Assembly: GCA_012184525.1 (NCBI GenBank)
Contig: WOFQ01000129.1
Location: 1 to 33,619, forward strand
Length of the DNA: 33,619 nt
Reading direction: 5' to 3'
DNA from: Xenoacremonium recifei
Lineage: Eukaryota; Ascomycota; Sordariomycetes; Hypocreales; Nectriaceae
Below the pieces are notes generated by a model, which worked only from the letters and a program-made list of their open reading frames with translations, was not told the origin of the DNA and did not search any database. This document shows positions 11,801 through 22,859 of the stretch, one piece after another. Within the stretch, counting starts at the first letter, position 1, and every line of letters begins with the position of its first letter. Both the position numbers and the translations under genes were made by a program.

Positions 11801-13619
11801 ATAACCCATAACTTAAGAAAATATGAAATCGCATAACAGTTAAGGGTATGTAAGCTACTTGGCAGATGCCAGCTCATTAATCAAGAGGTCTGTTATAGCA
11901 TAAAATGTGATCTATGGAAAATTATTTAATTATTTCTATATATTAGAATCACCAGGCTCTATGGACTGCTTTGGCTGAGGATGCTAGAGGGGTTTTGGCC
12001 GTGAACTTCCTGTTTCCCTAGATTACGATGTCAGCGAAGCTTCCGGTTTTGCGAAACTTTTTTAGAACTCTGAACGCTTACGGCGGACTCAAGCAGACCC
12101 GGCTGGTCGTGTACTTGTGAATATTTGTTTGAGGCCACATGTCCCGGGTTTATGCCTTGGTCTTAGTTACTAATTCTCTCGTTGCCCTGCCACTTGTGGC
12201 TCCATTCCCACTTCCAGGGCGATGTATAAGTGAGGCTCTTGTGTGCCATCTATTTACAGGCCTAGTGCGGCTTGCCGTAGTTTTTGGATATGACTTCGCA
12301 AGCTTTCTCTACAAGAGTGTTTTGTTGAGGCCAGGAAGTAAAAAGTGCTACGGACACCTCCTCGGCTGCAACATATTCTCGAAAAGCTTTTACTTGGACC
12401 AGGCTAGTACATAGATTGTATCACGCTCCGAGAACAGTCGCTGGCGGAGGGCACTGCGAAAGCAAAACTTCTCCTCGTCGTCTTCCCCACTTAGTATGAC
12501 TCGGCATGAGCCACAATCACTACTTTGGAGCCTCATTGTCCAAGTCTTCAGGAGGCAGGTTCTATGAGGGGATCAGCTGGAGGGTGATGGCGGGACGTGT
12601 CAGACAATGCGAGTCGAGTGAAAGATAAGTCGTAAGATGTTACCATCTCAAACGTTGATGGCGGTGCCCCCTTCCAGTATCAGTGGGAGGCAATGTGAGG
12701 GATAAAGACCACTGGTGATGTTGTTGATATGAAGTCAAGTTTCGGTAACGGAACAAGTACGCGTGCGAAGATGTTAGTTTGTGACATTGATAGACTCCTA
12801 AGTCGGTCCCTCTGGCTCCAAGTTGTATGGATGAAGGCTGGACTTTCAATACCTGGCCTCAATATGTGTGGGTTATTAATGCCACGTCTATCGTTGGGAG
12901 TATCGTAGAGCGAACTTGATACCTTACATTTTGGCCTAGGAGTAGGTTAATGCACTGGCACTAATATTAAATTTCATGAGGGGAGGTGTATTCATTCATG
13001 ATACTCCCGGGACAGAATCCGTTCTGTCTCCTGTCAGCCATCAAAACAGCGCCTCATCACAGTTGAGGCTTGAGAGGTTTTAGCCGTAAGCCTTCTACCC
13101 TAAAGATGCCATTTTCTGCATTCGAAACATTTTGATTGTTATTTTATTATTGTCGATGCAAGAAAGCCGTGCATAGGTGACCCTTTAATGTCAATCAGAC
13201 CGTATTATTCTCTTCACTGAGACCTGTTTACTGAATATCTCGATGCTACTGAAGGGTGTTCATATGGCTGGCGTCTGTGCAGTGCTCATATCGTCAGCAA
13301 AACCCTCGAGAAGTCGTCAGACACGGTCCTTACCGTTTGTGAAGAGGTAGGATGCTACTCCCATTTACCTACTTGAATAGAGCGTAGAAGACTAAGAATA
13401 GTGGGCTAAAGAAAGGATTATTAGTTAATGAGGTAATACTGTCATGGAAAATACTGACCCTAAGCACTTATCCTGAAAGATCGACCAACACCTCGATTGT
13501 TGCACTGATGCCGACTGGCGGGAGGCAAGGAAAAGTATGAGATATCGGCCACAGACAAGCCCTGGTCTAAGTCGAGACAAAACGTAACCTATCTTTCCGT
13601 ACTCCTTATGGAGTAGTGT
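8841..13619. other. Long stretch without a recognisable gene
   Basis: Nearly 4.8 kb of frames closed by frequent stops. Small open frames at 9046-9288 and 9313-9534 (+), 10453-10653 (+), 11321-11530 (-), 12139-12414 (+) and 12640-12862 (-) show no known motif. Some neighbouring frames look coding-like (for example 10210-10330 + and 12680-12862 -), so old, unrecognisable gene remnants are possible. The part from about 10700 to 12000 is visibly AT-rich. No terminal repeats or transposase motifs were found. Confidence 0.45.
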
Positions 13620-14200
13620 TTAGACTGAACTGAAACATTTTGGTTCTAGCAATGCATGTTGGAACAAGTGGTACATCTATTCGAAGACATACAAGCTTGA
13701 TGACTAAATTACTACGTCAAAGCAACCGTAGGTCCAATAGCCTGGGGACGGTGAGAATGCTCGAAGAAAATGGAAGAGGCGTCTCCACCTAATTCAAATT
13801 TGAGCTTCAGGACATCGACTGGACAGCGATCGATAACTACCTCCGCAACTATATTGAATCCGACACTTGTAACTTTCCTTACTAGATGATGCTTACATGG
13901 ACCTTGGCTCATGAGTGGTGGCGCTAAGGCCGCGACGGCTGCGATAGCCTCTTTTAACAGAGAGGAGCGATCTTATGAATTCTGTTGGAGAACTCTAATG
14001 CCATGTCTTCTTTTAGCCTCGTCTAAGATTTAGTTTTTTCTTAGATCCCTGACGGTCGATAATAGCGTTTTCTGATAATGTACCGCACAAATGCGTGGGG
14101 ACATTAGTTTTTGCATGGTATTCTCGAAGGGGTTTGTCAGTCTCGACAGCTAACAATTTTGCAAGCTCTTCGCCAATCAATTCAATCAATTTCAACCGTG
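13620..14200 (-). pseudogene. Broken aldehyde dehydrogenase (NAD(P)-dependent ALDH superfamily)
   Basis: On the minus strand, fragments occur in ALDH order. A helix EELAKLLAVETDKPLRE (about 14165-14110) corresponds to the family ELAKLLTxETGKPLxEA segment. DEAKRRHG (about 14010-13985) matches the following EEAKRxYG. HHLVRKVT-SVGFNIVAE...LKLKFELGGDASSIFFE (about 13895-13755) matches the cofactor-fold segment and ELGG motif. TCIARTKMF (about 13660-13630) carries the catalytic cysteine region. The segment that should hold PWNFP and the KPAE-type cofactor residues is missing, and FTGS before SVG is deleted, so internal deletions add to the frame changes. The order resembles succinate-semialdehyde-type enzymes, but the substrate class cannot be fixed. 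It lies just downstream of the aminotransferase remnant on the same strand. Confidence 0.72.
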
Positions 14201-14879
14201 TTGAGATTGAGCACTAGGTAGCGTTTTCAAGAGGGATGCAAGTGTCGCGTGAGCTGTTGCCATGACCGTTGAAACATTCTCTGTCTAGATTATTGAACTC
14301 ATTGCGATGATATCCCCTATTCCCAGTTCTGTGAGATTATTAAAACCCTCTCTTTCATTGTTATCGCTAACGTATATATTGTTTGCAAGCAAACTCTTGA
14401 AGTTGTGGTAACCCATTCTTTTGCGATGACAGACTCTGCTAGATACCATCCTGCATTCCTCAAATCCCTGTTGGTAAGTTTGATGACGGCAATTTTATAT
14501 TCTGACTTCGGAAAGGAAACGTCAAATCTCACGTCTTCTTATTCCGAATCCTTCGCCGTGGCAGTGGCCTCGCGTCAGTTCAATGAGACGGTGTGGCTCA
14601 TGATAGGTAAGACTAGTTTCCAACACCCCAAAAATGTGCTTTCCCTACAAAGCCTCCACCGAAAGTCAACTGTCGGGTGCAATCCTCGACTTTGCATTAT
14701 GCTAGAGTCTTCACATATAGGAGAGAAGAGCAATACTATTTACCTTATATGCTATAAATGCGCGGCGACTTCTTCCAGCTCCTAATCCACGACTTACGGA
14801 GTAAAATTAACTGTCGTGCAATAGAAAACAGTAAAGATGTGCACACTATAGAGTTACGATCTACTCCATATTTCTACTA

Positions 14880-15108
14880 AAGACTTTCCAGGGTCCGCAA
14901 TTTTACCTAGCTCGGATATGAAATTCCCGCCATTAAAGTTGAAAACCCGGCGAGACTGCCAGTACGGAGACTGATAAAATTTGGCTGAGTCGGGTTTTGC
15001 TTATCGGCAAAAGGGACCTTGCTCAAAACCCCTCACTGTCTTCACAACATCCCTTACGTGCGCAGGGATCTCAGAGTAAAGTTGCCGTAACACTTCCCTT
15101 TGCTCCTC
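14880..15108 (-). other. Coding-like unassigned segment
   Basis: One minus-strand frame stays nearly open from 15108 to 14880 with a single stop near 15000. It has coding-like composition: a charged segment EEQREVLRQLYSEIPAHV, then FEQGPF, and after the stop a stretch rich in S, Y, W and N. I do not recognise the family. It sits between the aminotransferase and aldehyde dehydrogenase remnants and might be a fragment of a third gene on that strand. Confidence 0.25.
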
Positions 15109-15274
15109 TGTTTAACTCTTTCGCATAGTCAGTTCAATCCTCGATTCATGTTTCATCACTTTCACCTGTGATCATTTAATATATAAAGCAGGAATCTTAG
15201 ATGTTTCAGGAGGAAATCAATAGATCTCAAATAACGGGCGTTATCGAATGTTCGGGCTCTAGTTGGCCAGTCTG

Positions 15275-16611
15275 TCAGTCGTATATAGCAGCTACAAGAG
15301 TCTCGGTCAAGGTCCGAATCTCGAGCTTAGTGATGATCAAGGGGGGTGCAAGCGTGATGTCATTTCGGCTGAGCACCGCATGCACAAGCAACCCTCGCTG
15401 TCGGCAGGTCTTAGCCACATCCCCTACATCGACCCAGTCACGAGTACGTATTGTTGCCGGGTAAGTGAACTGGATCCCTATCGGCATGTCTCTTCCACGG
15501 ACGTTAACGACGCAAGATAATCGTTTCGTCTTTTCCCGGATCTTATCCATCAGTAAGTCGCCTGAACGTTCGCTGTTTCCAACAGCTTATTGGTCTCAAT
15601 CTCTGCAATATTGGCAAGGGCCGCGGCAGCTGCTACTGAGTGATCAGAAATGGTAAACCCGTGCCCTTCGACCCTTGTTTTGTTCTCGTGCGTCTGTAGC
15701 ATCGTAGTAACCTTCTCGCCGACCATACTTGCTTGAAAGGGCAAGTAGCCACTCGTCAACCCTTTGGCCGATGACACCAGGTTCGGGTGGACTCCCGTAG
15801 TTTCCCATCCAAACCAGGTTCCAATACGACCCAGCGAGCAGAAAACATATCGATAATTAGGGGAGTGCCATGCCTATCCATAGTATCTTTTACTCGTGGG
15901 AATTACATTGAGGTATCAGAATGCCCCCAACAGCCATCACTGGCTCAGAATAAATCGCTGCAATGGTTTCAGCGCCCTCTCTTTCGATTAGCCCCCCAAG
16001 TTTCTTGATAAGGTGATCCAAAAAGGTGTCCGGAGATGAAAACCGATGGTTATTTATCACATCCTCCACATCGGGCGGTGAGACATGAATGTACTGGGCC
16101 TGTGGAAACCCGAAGTTACGATCATGGCTACGCAAACTAGACAAGTTTGCTGCTGTGTAGGTAGTTCCGTGGTAACTATGACGACAGGATATGAACTTGG
16201 TCCGCTGTTGCTGTCCCACCGATAGGAAATACAATTTACCAAGTTTCAAGTTCGCGACATTTGCATCAGGTCTTGAATGCCCGAAGAATACTTTCTTCAT
16301 AAAGTTGCCTGGTGCGAGCTCAATGAGATGGTCAGCCAGACGCGTCACATACTCATGAGCGCAACACCAGAAAACAACACCAGAAAAAAAGTGCAAAAGA
16401 TAACTTGACCGAGACGCGATGCATCATGTCTGTCAGCACCCGATTTCCGTAACCAAAGTTGACACACCACAGCCCTGACATCACGTGGAAAAATTGTAAT
16501 CTATCCAGAGCAAGTTGGTAGCACAACCCCTGAAGCAGTATCGATAGAATAGCCTTAAGGATCATTATCAGAGATCGTCGTAAAGGGATGAAGGAGATGA
16601 TGCCTTGCCAT
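15275..16611 (-). pseudogene. Broken class III PLP aminotransferase (omega-amino-acid/diamine type)
   Basis: Intact relatives transfer an amino group from omega-amino acids or diamines to a keto acid, using pyridoxal phosphate. Nearly the whole ~445-codon protein can be followed in three frames. Landmarks are HLLHPFTTI near the start (16611), MSGLWCVNFGYG (about 16480-16440), RLADHLIELAPGNF (about 16340-16300), VFFGHS..DAN (about 16290-16260), SCRHSYHGTTYTAANL (about 16190-16145), IYSEPVMAVGGILIP (about 15950-15910), GRIGTWFGWETTGVHP (about 15830-15785), and SSAKGLTSGYLP with the PLP lysine codon at 15763-15765. The C-terminal domain runs to a stop at 15275. Lesions: stops after NDP and SG near the start, a frame change before MSGLW, a 13-bp tandem duplication at 16362-16387, and a frame change near 15550. 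The SGSEAN-type motif is altered to S-R-P-D-A-N. No intron is required. Confidence 0.9.
16362..16387. repeat. 13-bp tandem duplication inside aminotransferase pseudogene
   Basis: caacaccagaaaa occurs twice in direct succession, 16362-16374 and 16375-16387, with no mismatch. Thirteen extra bases shift the reading frame by one between the GYGN...MMHRV segment and the RLADHLIELAPGNF segment. This alone would inactivate the gene. Confidence 0.9.
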
Positions 16612-17635
16612 GGCTGGAATGTCTTTGCCGCATTTGTCGTTTTTATTGTGTCTAAAAATGGTGCAACAATTATTTGTGACAGAAACAAAGCTCTGAAGTA
16701 CTTTTCGTCGGAGCACATTAATCACTATGACGGAAGCTGTCCGATCTTGAGCTTCCCCTCCTCTTTCCTAGATGACTATTGAAATACTATTCAGACTCAC
16801 GATCGAGCTTAAAAGTCCTTCCTGCGCAATATGAACGGTTATCGGGCCAGGCAACTCATGTATAAATGGAGTCAATTTTCTTATTGAACCCTCTGACAAA
16901 GACCGGGGTCGCTTCCGCGCCCTTCGAAGACAAGTGTGTAGTGGACACAAGCGTGATAGGTGTCTTGAGAATATTCCTGTCCTACTTCTTCGAGTGGCCT
17001 AGGATGCCTCTGTATCTCGTCCATTCTTAAGTTTCATTTGTTATCTTTGAGCCTTAGCCGTCCTTCGCCTTAATCTCTCCACAAGATCATACCAGACCAG
17101 ACTTAGCAAGAAGCCCGGTGCTCCATTAATGGCATCGAGACGATCTAAGGCCGGATCGGCACAACATCCCGGCAAGTTATCGCAACATGTTGAGCCATTA
17201 ACTGTGGTACTAAGTGTTGATTATACGAGCCAGGGGCAGGCTTTCTCTGTTCTTCGCTTGTGGGAAGGTGGCCTAGAACTCGGTTAGATCGCTATAGGTT
17301 CACAACGATCGTTGAGTAGATAGCATCTCTCAGGGGAAGAAATTTGTTGAGTCATGCTGCCATTAAGCTATCTAAAGCCGTCCCGCCTAGAGCGACCAGC
17401 TGTAACCTAAAATGCTTCTCCCCCCCCCCCCCTCCCCTCCCACCTTTTACATATATGCAGAAAAAATCTTTACCACTACCCTCTCGTTAACTTGTTGAGG
17501 ACAAAATTGAACCATTTACTTCCACAACCTTTCTAGATTAACCTACGTGGCTATTATTAATTTAGCAATGACTCAAAACTGGAATATCTTATTTCTGCCA
17601 CCGATCTGTGTTCTCGAACCCGCTTCGTCACCAAC
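16612..17635. other. Intergenic region between divergent aminotransferase and permease remnants
   Basis: About 1 kb with no coding signal. It would have held the shared or back-to-back promoters of the two catabolic genes. It contains a run of 13 C residues followed by pyrimidine-rich sequence (17420-17443). Small open frames on both strands (16588-16782, 16768-16950) have no motif. Confidence 0.5.
17420..17432. repeat. Poly-C tract
   Basis: Thirteen consecutive C residues followed by tcccctccc, giving a ~24-bp pyrimidine tract about 200 bp before the permease remnant. Such tracts occur in fungal promoters. The exact length is prone to sequencing error. Confidence 0.8.
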
Positions 17636-19301
17636 ATGCAGGATCATGAGCTCCATCGTAAGCTCAAGGTTCGCCATACTCAAGTAAGCTCACACTTTCA
17701 AGAAAGCAATTCCCATCGGGAGTGAACCGGGAAGCTGAACTAAATCACAGCGTTCTATCTTATGTAATAGGCTTGTGTATTGGGACCGGATTGCTTAATG
17801 GATGAGGCAATATTCTTCATTCTGCTGGTTCTTTGTCGCCTGTCTAAAGTTTCGCCGCCGTCGGAATACCTCCAGCCACCATGATGTAAGGCTTAGGACA
17901 GCTTGCAGTAGTGCCATCTTTCTCAAGGGGTGTCTAGACTATGATATCATATTTTTCAATGAGTCTCTAAGCTTTGCTGTCTGCTACCGATACTAGTCGG
18001 CTTAGGTTACAATCTTCGAAGCCGAGGCCTCCGCATTCAATCAAAGCAAACGACCTGATTCTAGACTTGAAGACATGTGATATCTGAAAGACAGATATGA
18101 ACACGACTGTCTCGTTTCACGGCTCCTTGTTCACTACTGGAACGTCGTACACCGATACGTGGCGATTTAGATTTCTGCTTCTGTCATCGTCAATCTTACA
18201 ATCCATCTCTCTCCAGTCAGCGTGTTTGCAGAAATCAAACTCGTTGTCTCGGCCATCAATATGACCCCCCATTGTCTTGATAGCAATGATATAGGTCTTC
18301 ACGAGCGGTGGTGGACCTGACAGCACCAAACACCGAGCAGAGTATTGACCGCGCTAGAGAACGGCGTGGTTAATGTCTGTCGAGGCCGTGCTTCGGGGTT
18401 TGCGACCGCAGCGTTTGCCACTAGAGGCAAGGAGATGGTGGCCGCTGTTTCAGGGGGGATGTAAGCATTTCCCTGTTATCAATATTCAAGGATTTAACCC
18501 TCTTGATCATGTTTGAGCTAACATGTATTGTGTTTTCTAAGAACGGCCGAGATCTTCCCCAGGCGACAAAGCTTTTCATGTACCTGCATCTATGGGTTTT
18601 ACTTAATTGCCGCGTTGTTCCTTACCTTCGTTATCTTTGATGACAACGAAGCACTGATTTGAGCTTCCAAAGGCAACAGCTCATCATTTGTGCATGCCAT
18701 CAAGGCAGCGGGTATCCAGGCCATATCAGCTATCTTCCATAATGTCGTCGTTGTGTAGTGTCTCTAGCCCTGGCATCTCTTTTGCCTCTCACGTATTGAA
18801 GGTAATGGTGGATAACCGGTTTGCATTTCGTGTCTTTGGCAACGTAGATGCCTAAAGCCGCCCGTGGACAACGTTGATATTGACAGTGGCTGTCTTAATT
18901 ATGCATGCATGCTTGGATTCTAGCACTGCTCGAGCTGTCGTCGGGAATGCAATTTTTCATTCTGTACATGTCTTTTATTATTTGCAACTGGCGATTCCGT
19001 AGTGCTGTCGAAGCACAACGGAACAGTCTTTGCGAAGTACCTTACGCCTTCCGTCAACCCTTATATCCACGGCTACCTACTTATACTAATACTCTCCTGG
19101 TTTCGTTTCATGACAGTTAGTCAGGTGCTACTTTCATTGTGGTTTATTGATGGAAAAATGATGGCCACGCAATTCTTCTCGGATTGCATTAGTCGTCCTG
19201 TTTTCCTTATCATAAAGGGTGGTCATCAGTTATACAGTCGTCCCCCCATCAATCGTTTGATACGTCAGATTATCTGTGGCATGGGACAGACATCATACTA
19301 A
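17636..19301 (+). pseudogene. Broken amino-acid permease (APC superfamily, fungal YAT/AAT type)
   Basis: Intact members are 12-TM proton symporters importing amino acids. Landmarks in order on the + strand are QDHELHRKLKVRHTQ (17639-17683), CIGTGLLNG and HSAGSLSPV..SFAAVGI (about 17772-17880), GLGQLAVV (about 17892-17915), HYWNVVHRYVAI (about 18133-18168), SGGGPD (about 18302-18320), GFATAAFA (about 18397-18420), NGRDLPQATKLFM (18542-18580) and IYGFYLIAALFLTFVIFDDN. These are followed by SSSFVHAIKAAGIQAISAIFHNVVVV (about 18680-18755) and ICNWRFRSAVEAQRNSLCEVPYAF (18983-19055). A C-terminal segment SRPVFLIIKGGHQLYSRP (about 19192-19245) closes the series. Two introns remain visible: 17684-17770 and 18461-18541 (GTAAGC donor, GCTAAC branch, TAAG acceptor). 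Many in-frame stops and several single-base shifts (one near 18580) kill it. The substrate is unknown. Confidence 0.92.
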
Positions 19302-20679
19302 TGAGAGATTGAGAAAAACTCAATCCACAGGTAGGGAGATGTCAGTTGAATGCTTACACGATTGAAGAGCTAGGCGAGCATCGCAGTTTTAGATAGCATC
19401 AACTGGTTCATGATTCCTGAAGCCTTACGGAGAACTACCTTCTGGATTGAGACAAAAGGATTTAGTTGCGGCGCCAGCCAGTTCAACCGGTAGGTTCAGT
19501 CGCGATTTCAATGTGGTAAATTCCGTATGATTATGAGAGTGCTGCTAGTTCTGCTAAAGGAACTTTGTATCTTCCGTAGAATAGGTGACATACATAAGCG
19601 AAATCTGCCCAGAGGCGTACTTGGATGGTGGGCGGTGTGGAATATACCAGCCCAGTTCTGGACAGACAACACAATACAGTTTACGTTCCCTCTCGAGCGA
19701 TCGGATGCATTTGGTATGCATTTCATACAGTATATTGTTATGCATATCTGAATTAGTATCAAGGGGTCTGGTATACAGCACGCCGAGTAAATGGGATCAT
19801 ACCACAATTTTGGCCTAGTAGCATAGTAGGCTGTAGCCAGCATTACAAGATTCAAGCTAGACTTAGAGGTAGTTGCAGATCTACTTATGAGACTCATTAG
19901 AATTCTCACTTCTGTCTCACAGCAACGGTCAGACCGAAGAGCCCTTCCGTTTCGACTCCAACATGATCTCAGCGGGCTCTGAATGACATTCACAGCCACC
20001 TGGCAAGCAAAGACCATATTGCCGGTTCGACGCAGAGCTTGCTCCTCAACTACACAAGTCCATTCATTGTTGTCAAAGGCGTTCACATCTTCATCATGAC
20101 CTCGGATTCCATTTCACCGAGCCCGAAGTGCATGACATGAAGAGCTTGACGGCCTTCGGCGGCGGGCTCTTGTATTTTCAAGCCCCAAAAGCATTTCGAG
20201 CTCAGACCATCTCGGGGCCTTCACCATGAAGAAGGATTATCACAAAATTTCGATCCGCATTCTTGCCGCTCAGATCTTGGTTGGATTCGCAGCTTGCGCC
20301 CGAAGACTAGTCGGTAAAGACATGACCCGTTCTACGACAAAGAGTTTATGAAGCCCAAACCAGTCACGCCTTAAAAAGATCCCTACTCCTGTCTGCTTAC
20401 ATATCAAAGGTATACCATCAAAGGTTCCCAGAAGGAAAAAACATTGGGCCAGGTAAGTCATTGCACGAAACAAGATCTTGGTAATAAGTTCTTAGTCTGA
20501 TGCTGCGACTCGGGTTAGAGTTTCTACACAATGCGCTAATTTTTAATAACCATTGATATCATAATACGAATCTGGCCGTTGAAAGTTTCCTTTGTCATGC
20601 GTGGGCTGGACTTATTGCCATTTTAATAACGTGAGACATGTCCGAGTAGTGCCTAAGCAATCGAGATCGAGCATTAATA
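19302..20679 (+). other. Region with one unassigned coding-like remnant
   Basis: The first ~550 bp show nothing. From about 19950 to 20330 the + strand carries successive coding-like pieces in different frames: RALNDIHSHLASKDHIAG and LLLNYTSPFIVVKGVHIF (about 19977-20085), then EVHDMKSLTAFGGGLLYFQAP (about 20128-20190), then HKISIRILAAQILVGFAACARRLVG (about 20240-20315). They read as one broken protein, but I do not recognise the family. The long minus open frame 19508-20086 opposite has poor composition and was not accepted. Confidence 0.3.
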
Positions 20680-20799
20680 ATGCGCACGTGTATGTCACTT
20701 GTCTACAATCCGTGCCCTGCGGAAAGTGGGTCGGCATGGATTAATTTCTCCGGCTCCATCACTATCGCCACACATCACACGAAGACTCCAAAGACTACA

Positions 20800-21717
20800 A
20801 TGTCCCTGACCTGGCGCATCTCGCGCAAGGGCGACCGAGAAAACGCGCCAGAGGACCTGTTCAGCTCGTGGCTCGGCGTCATCTTCCCCGACGATGTCAC
20901 CAACCAGCACGGCCACGCTGAGGACACGCTCCTTTACACGTCACCAAGCCTGCCGAAGCCGCTGGTCATCGAGCTTGCCAACCCCGTCGAGGAGGACCAC
21001 CGCATGCTCTTCAGCCATAATCTGTGGAACGCGTCGCTTCTGCTAGCCGAGTTCGTTGAGGCTGACTCGCTGGGGGTGCCACTCGACAAGCCGCGGGAAG
21101 CGCAGGAGACGCTGTCGTTCGACGTCAAGGGGCAGGATGTCCTTGAGCTCGGCGCGGGCACGGCACTTCCCAGCATTCTGGGAGGCCTGTCTGGTGCCCG
21201 CCGAGTCGCTGTCACCGACTATCCAGCCGAGCCGGTCCTGAAGACCCTCCGCGCCAACGTCGCCCGCAACCTGCAGCCGGAACTGTCCCCAGCCAGCTCT
21301 GCCGTCACGCCAGCGTCCTCGGTCCTAGTAGAGGGCCACGCTTGGGGCGAACTGGACGACGCCTTCAGCACAGCCAACCGGCACTTGTTCGACCGCATCA
21401 TTATCGCCGACTGTTTGTGGATGCCGTGGCAGCACGCCAACCTGCACCGCAGTATCGCCTTCTTCCTGCGCCAGGCGGCCGACGCGCGCTGCTGGGTTGT
21501 GTCAGGCTTCCACACAGGCCGCGAAAAGATGCGCGGCTTCTACGCAGCTGAAGCCTTGCGCCAAGTCGGCCTAGAGGTCGAGCACATATGGGAGCGCGAC
21601 TGCAACGGCGAGGAGAGGCCGTGGGATGCCGAGCGCGAGGACGACGTCTCGGAACGTAAGCGGTGGCTCGTCGTTGCTTCGCTCAGGTGGTTCAAGCCAT
21701 CGCCCTGGACTGGATAA
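20800..21717 (+). CDS. Class I SAM-dependent methyltransferase, Nnt1/EFM7-like (Methyltransf_16)
   Basis: A single uninterrupted frame encodes a Rossmann-fold methyltransferase of the group usually labelled nicotinamide N-methyltransferase in fungi. Yeast EFM7 of this group methylates the N-terminal region of elongation factor 1A, so the substrate here is open. I start at the ATG at 20800 (305 codons) because MSLTWRISR...LGVIFPDDVTN is the usual beginning; the frame is open upstream to 20680 but that part looks like leader. With this numbering, LWNA lies at 75-78, SAM motif I LELGAGT at 115-121, VTDYP at 138-142, ADCLWMPW at 203-210 and VSGFHTGR at 234-241. The conserved ERKRWLVVA is near the end. 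No TM or signal peptide, so it is probably cytosolic. The gene is clearly GC-rich, with G/C-ending codons, unlike the surrounding DNA. Confidence 0.9.
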   Translation: MSLTWRISRKGDRENAPEDLFSSWLGVIFPDDVTNQHGHAEDTLLYTSPSLPKPLVIELANPVEEDHRMLFSHNLWNASLLLAEFVEADSLGVPLDKPREAQETLSFDVKGQDVLELGAGTALPSILGGLSGARRVAVTDYPAEPVLKTLRANVARNLQPELSPASSAVTPASSVLVEGHAWGELDDAFSTANRHLFDRIIIADCLWMPWQHANLHRSIAFFLRQAADARCWVVSGFHTGREKMRGFYAAEALRQVGLEVEHIWERDCNGEERPWDAEREDDVSERKRWLVVASLRWFKPSPWTG

Positions 21718-22859
21718 TCCTGTGTATTACCTAACCTACGCCAACCTTTCAAAGTCCGAAAGTCGAGAAGGGGAGAGAGACATATTTCCTAGCAGCCCCT
21801 TATGTATCTCGCCAGCAACATATTCCACCACCGAATGCACACTAATCCAAGTCTATGTATGCGTCCAGGTTTGCGTCACATCACGATGTCTCTGCCATGG
21901 GATAGATCTAGGAGATGAACCGAGCGACAATGCCGATTTGGAAAGGAGCTAAATTAGCGATGTTAGCACATTGTGGCGATGCGGTGTTCAAGGGAAGGTT
22001 GAAGAGGCAGGGGCCATAGACACGTTGTTTAGCAGGCTGATTATTTTATATGGCTTTATTGGCGCATTATTACTCCTCCTCCTGCAGTCTCTTACCTTCC
22101 TCGGCGTGTTTCTGTTCCTCCTCTCGCTTTCTCTCGGCGTCCTGCTGTACCTCCTGCAGAAGCTTTGTATGACCCCGAAGCTTGTGAGTGGGGAAATTCA
22201 TGTCTTGAACTGCGCAAGACTTGATCAAGGCGGGATTACCGGGCAACCTCCCGGGGTTCGGGGTCCGGCTTCTCGGTGCTGACGCTCGGTTCGCGAGGAC
22301 AACGTTATAGGACTCTCACTTATGAGCGCGAACTACAGATGATCCTGCTCCTTATGTGCATGACCGTTTGCTTTAGTGAGGAAAAAGTCTTGGATTTCTT
22401 TTATTGTGCCTTGGTGGTGTTCCCAGAAGATATACGGTTTTTTACTTTAAAGTCTTCAAGTATGCGGCATCAAGAACAGGTAACGAATAAAAATATCAAT
22501 GCGCACGCAAATGAATAATATCTTAGGACAAGTACGGAATGATGAAGAGTTCGAAGAGAGTAGCCACATTCGAACCATAATTAATTATCTTGTATTCATT
22601 GGCTAGAATCTCGCCTACCTACCCTATATTACAGTGACATTAGTGAACTTGAAAAAATGTCTGATCAACAAACATTCGAGCGGAGACCTTAATGGATAAT
22701 TAAGGTAGCAGAAAAGCTTCTTATTGTATCCATACCTCTTAATTACTCTAATATGTATACTCTCATTCAAATACGCCAGCGGAAGAACACGACGGTAATG
22801 CACATGCCAACATGAGTGCGGACGACGGAAATATCCGGAGACAATTTAAGGAGTCTTGA
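21718..22859. other. Intergenic region, no gene recognised
   Basis: The + open frame 21971-22282 has a run of leucines (LLLLLL, LSLSLGVLLYLL) that mirrors a minus-strand segment at about 22070-22165. That segment reads as a Glu/Lys/Gln-rich coiled-coil tail ending in consecutive stops. One of the two could be a remnant exon, but neither has an assignable start or family. The frame 22276-22518 (+) has no motif. The last ~200 bp may hold decayed N-terminal sulfatase sequence. Confidence 0.35.

Noticed and set aside
15275..19301. Stops in pseudogenes explained by repeat-induced point mutation only
   Set aside because: Lesions include indels, tandem duplications and substitutions that do not look like C-to-T, and no strong local AT shift is obvious; RIP indices could not be computed.
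19508..20086. 192-codon open frame on the minus strand
   Set aside because: Composition is not protein-like (scattered Cys, Ser, Arg, Ile runs) and no motif was seen. The opposite strand carries better coding-like pieces.
21971..22282. Hydrophobic + open frame suggesting a membrane protein
   Set aside because: The leucine runs mirror a Glu/Lys-rich minus-strand segment made of repeated CTC/CTG-type triplets; there is no family resemblance or convincing start context.
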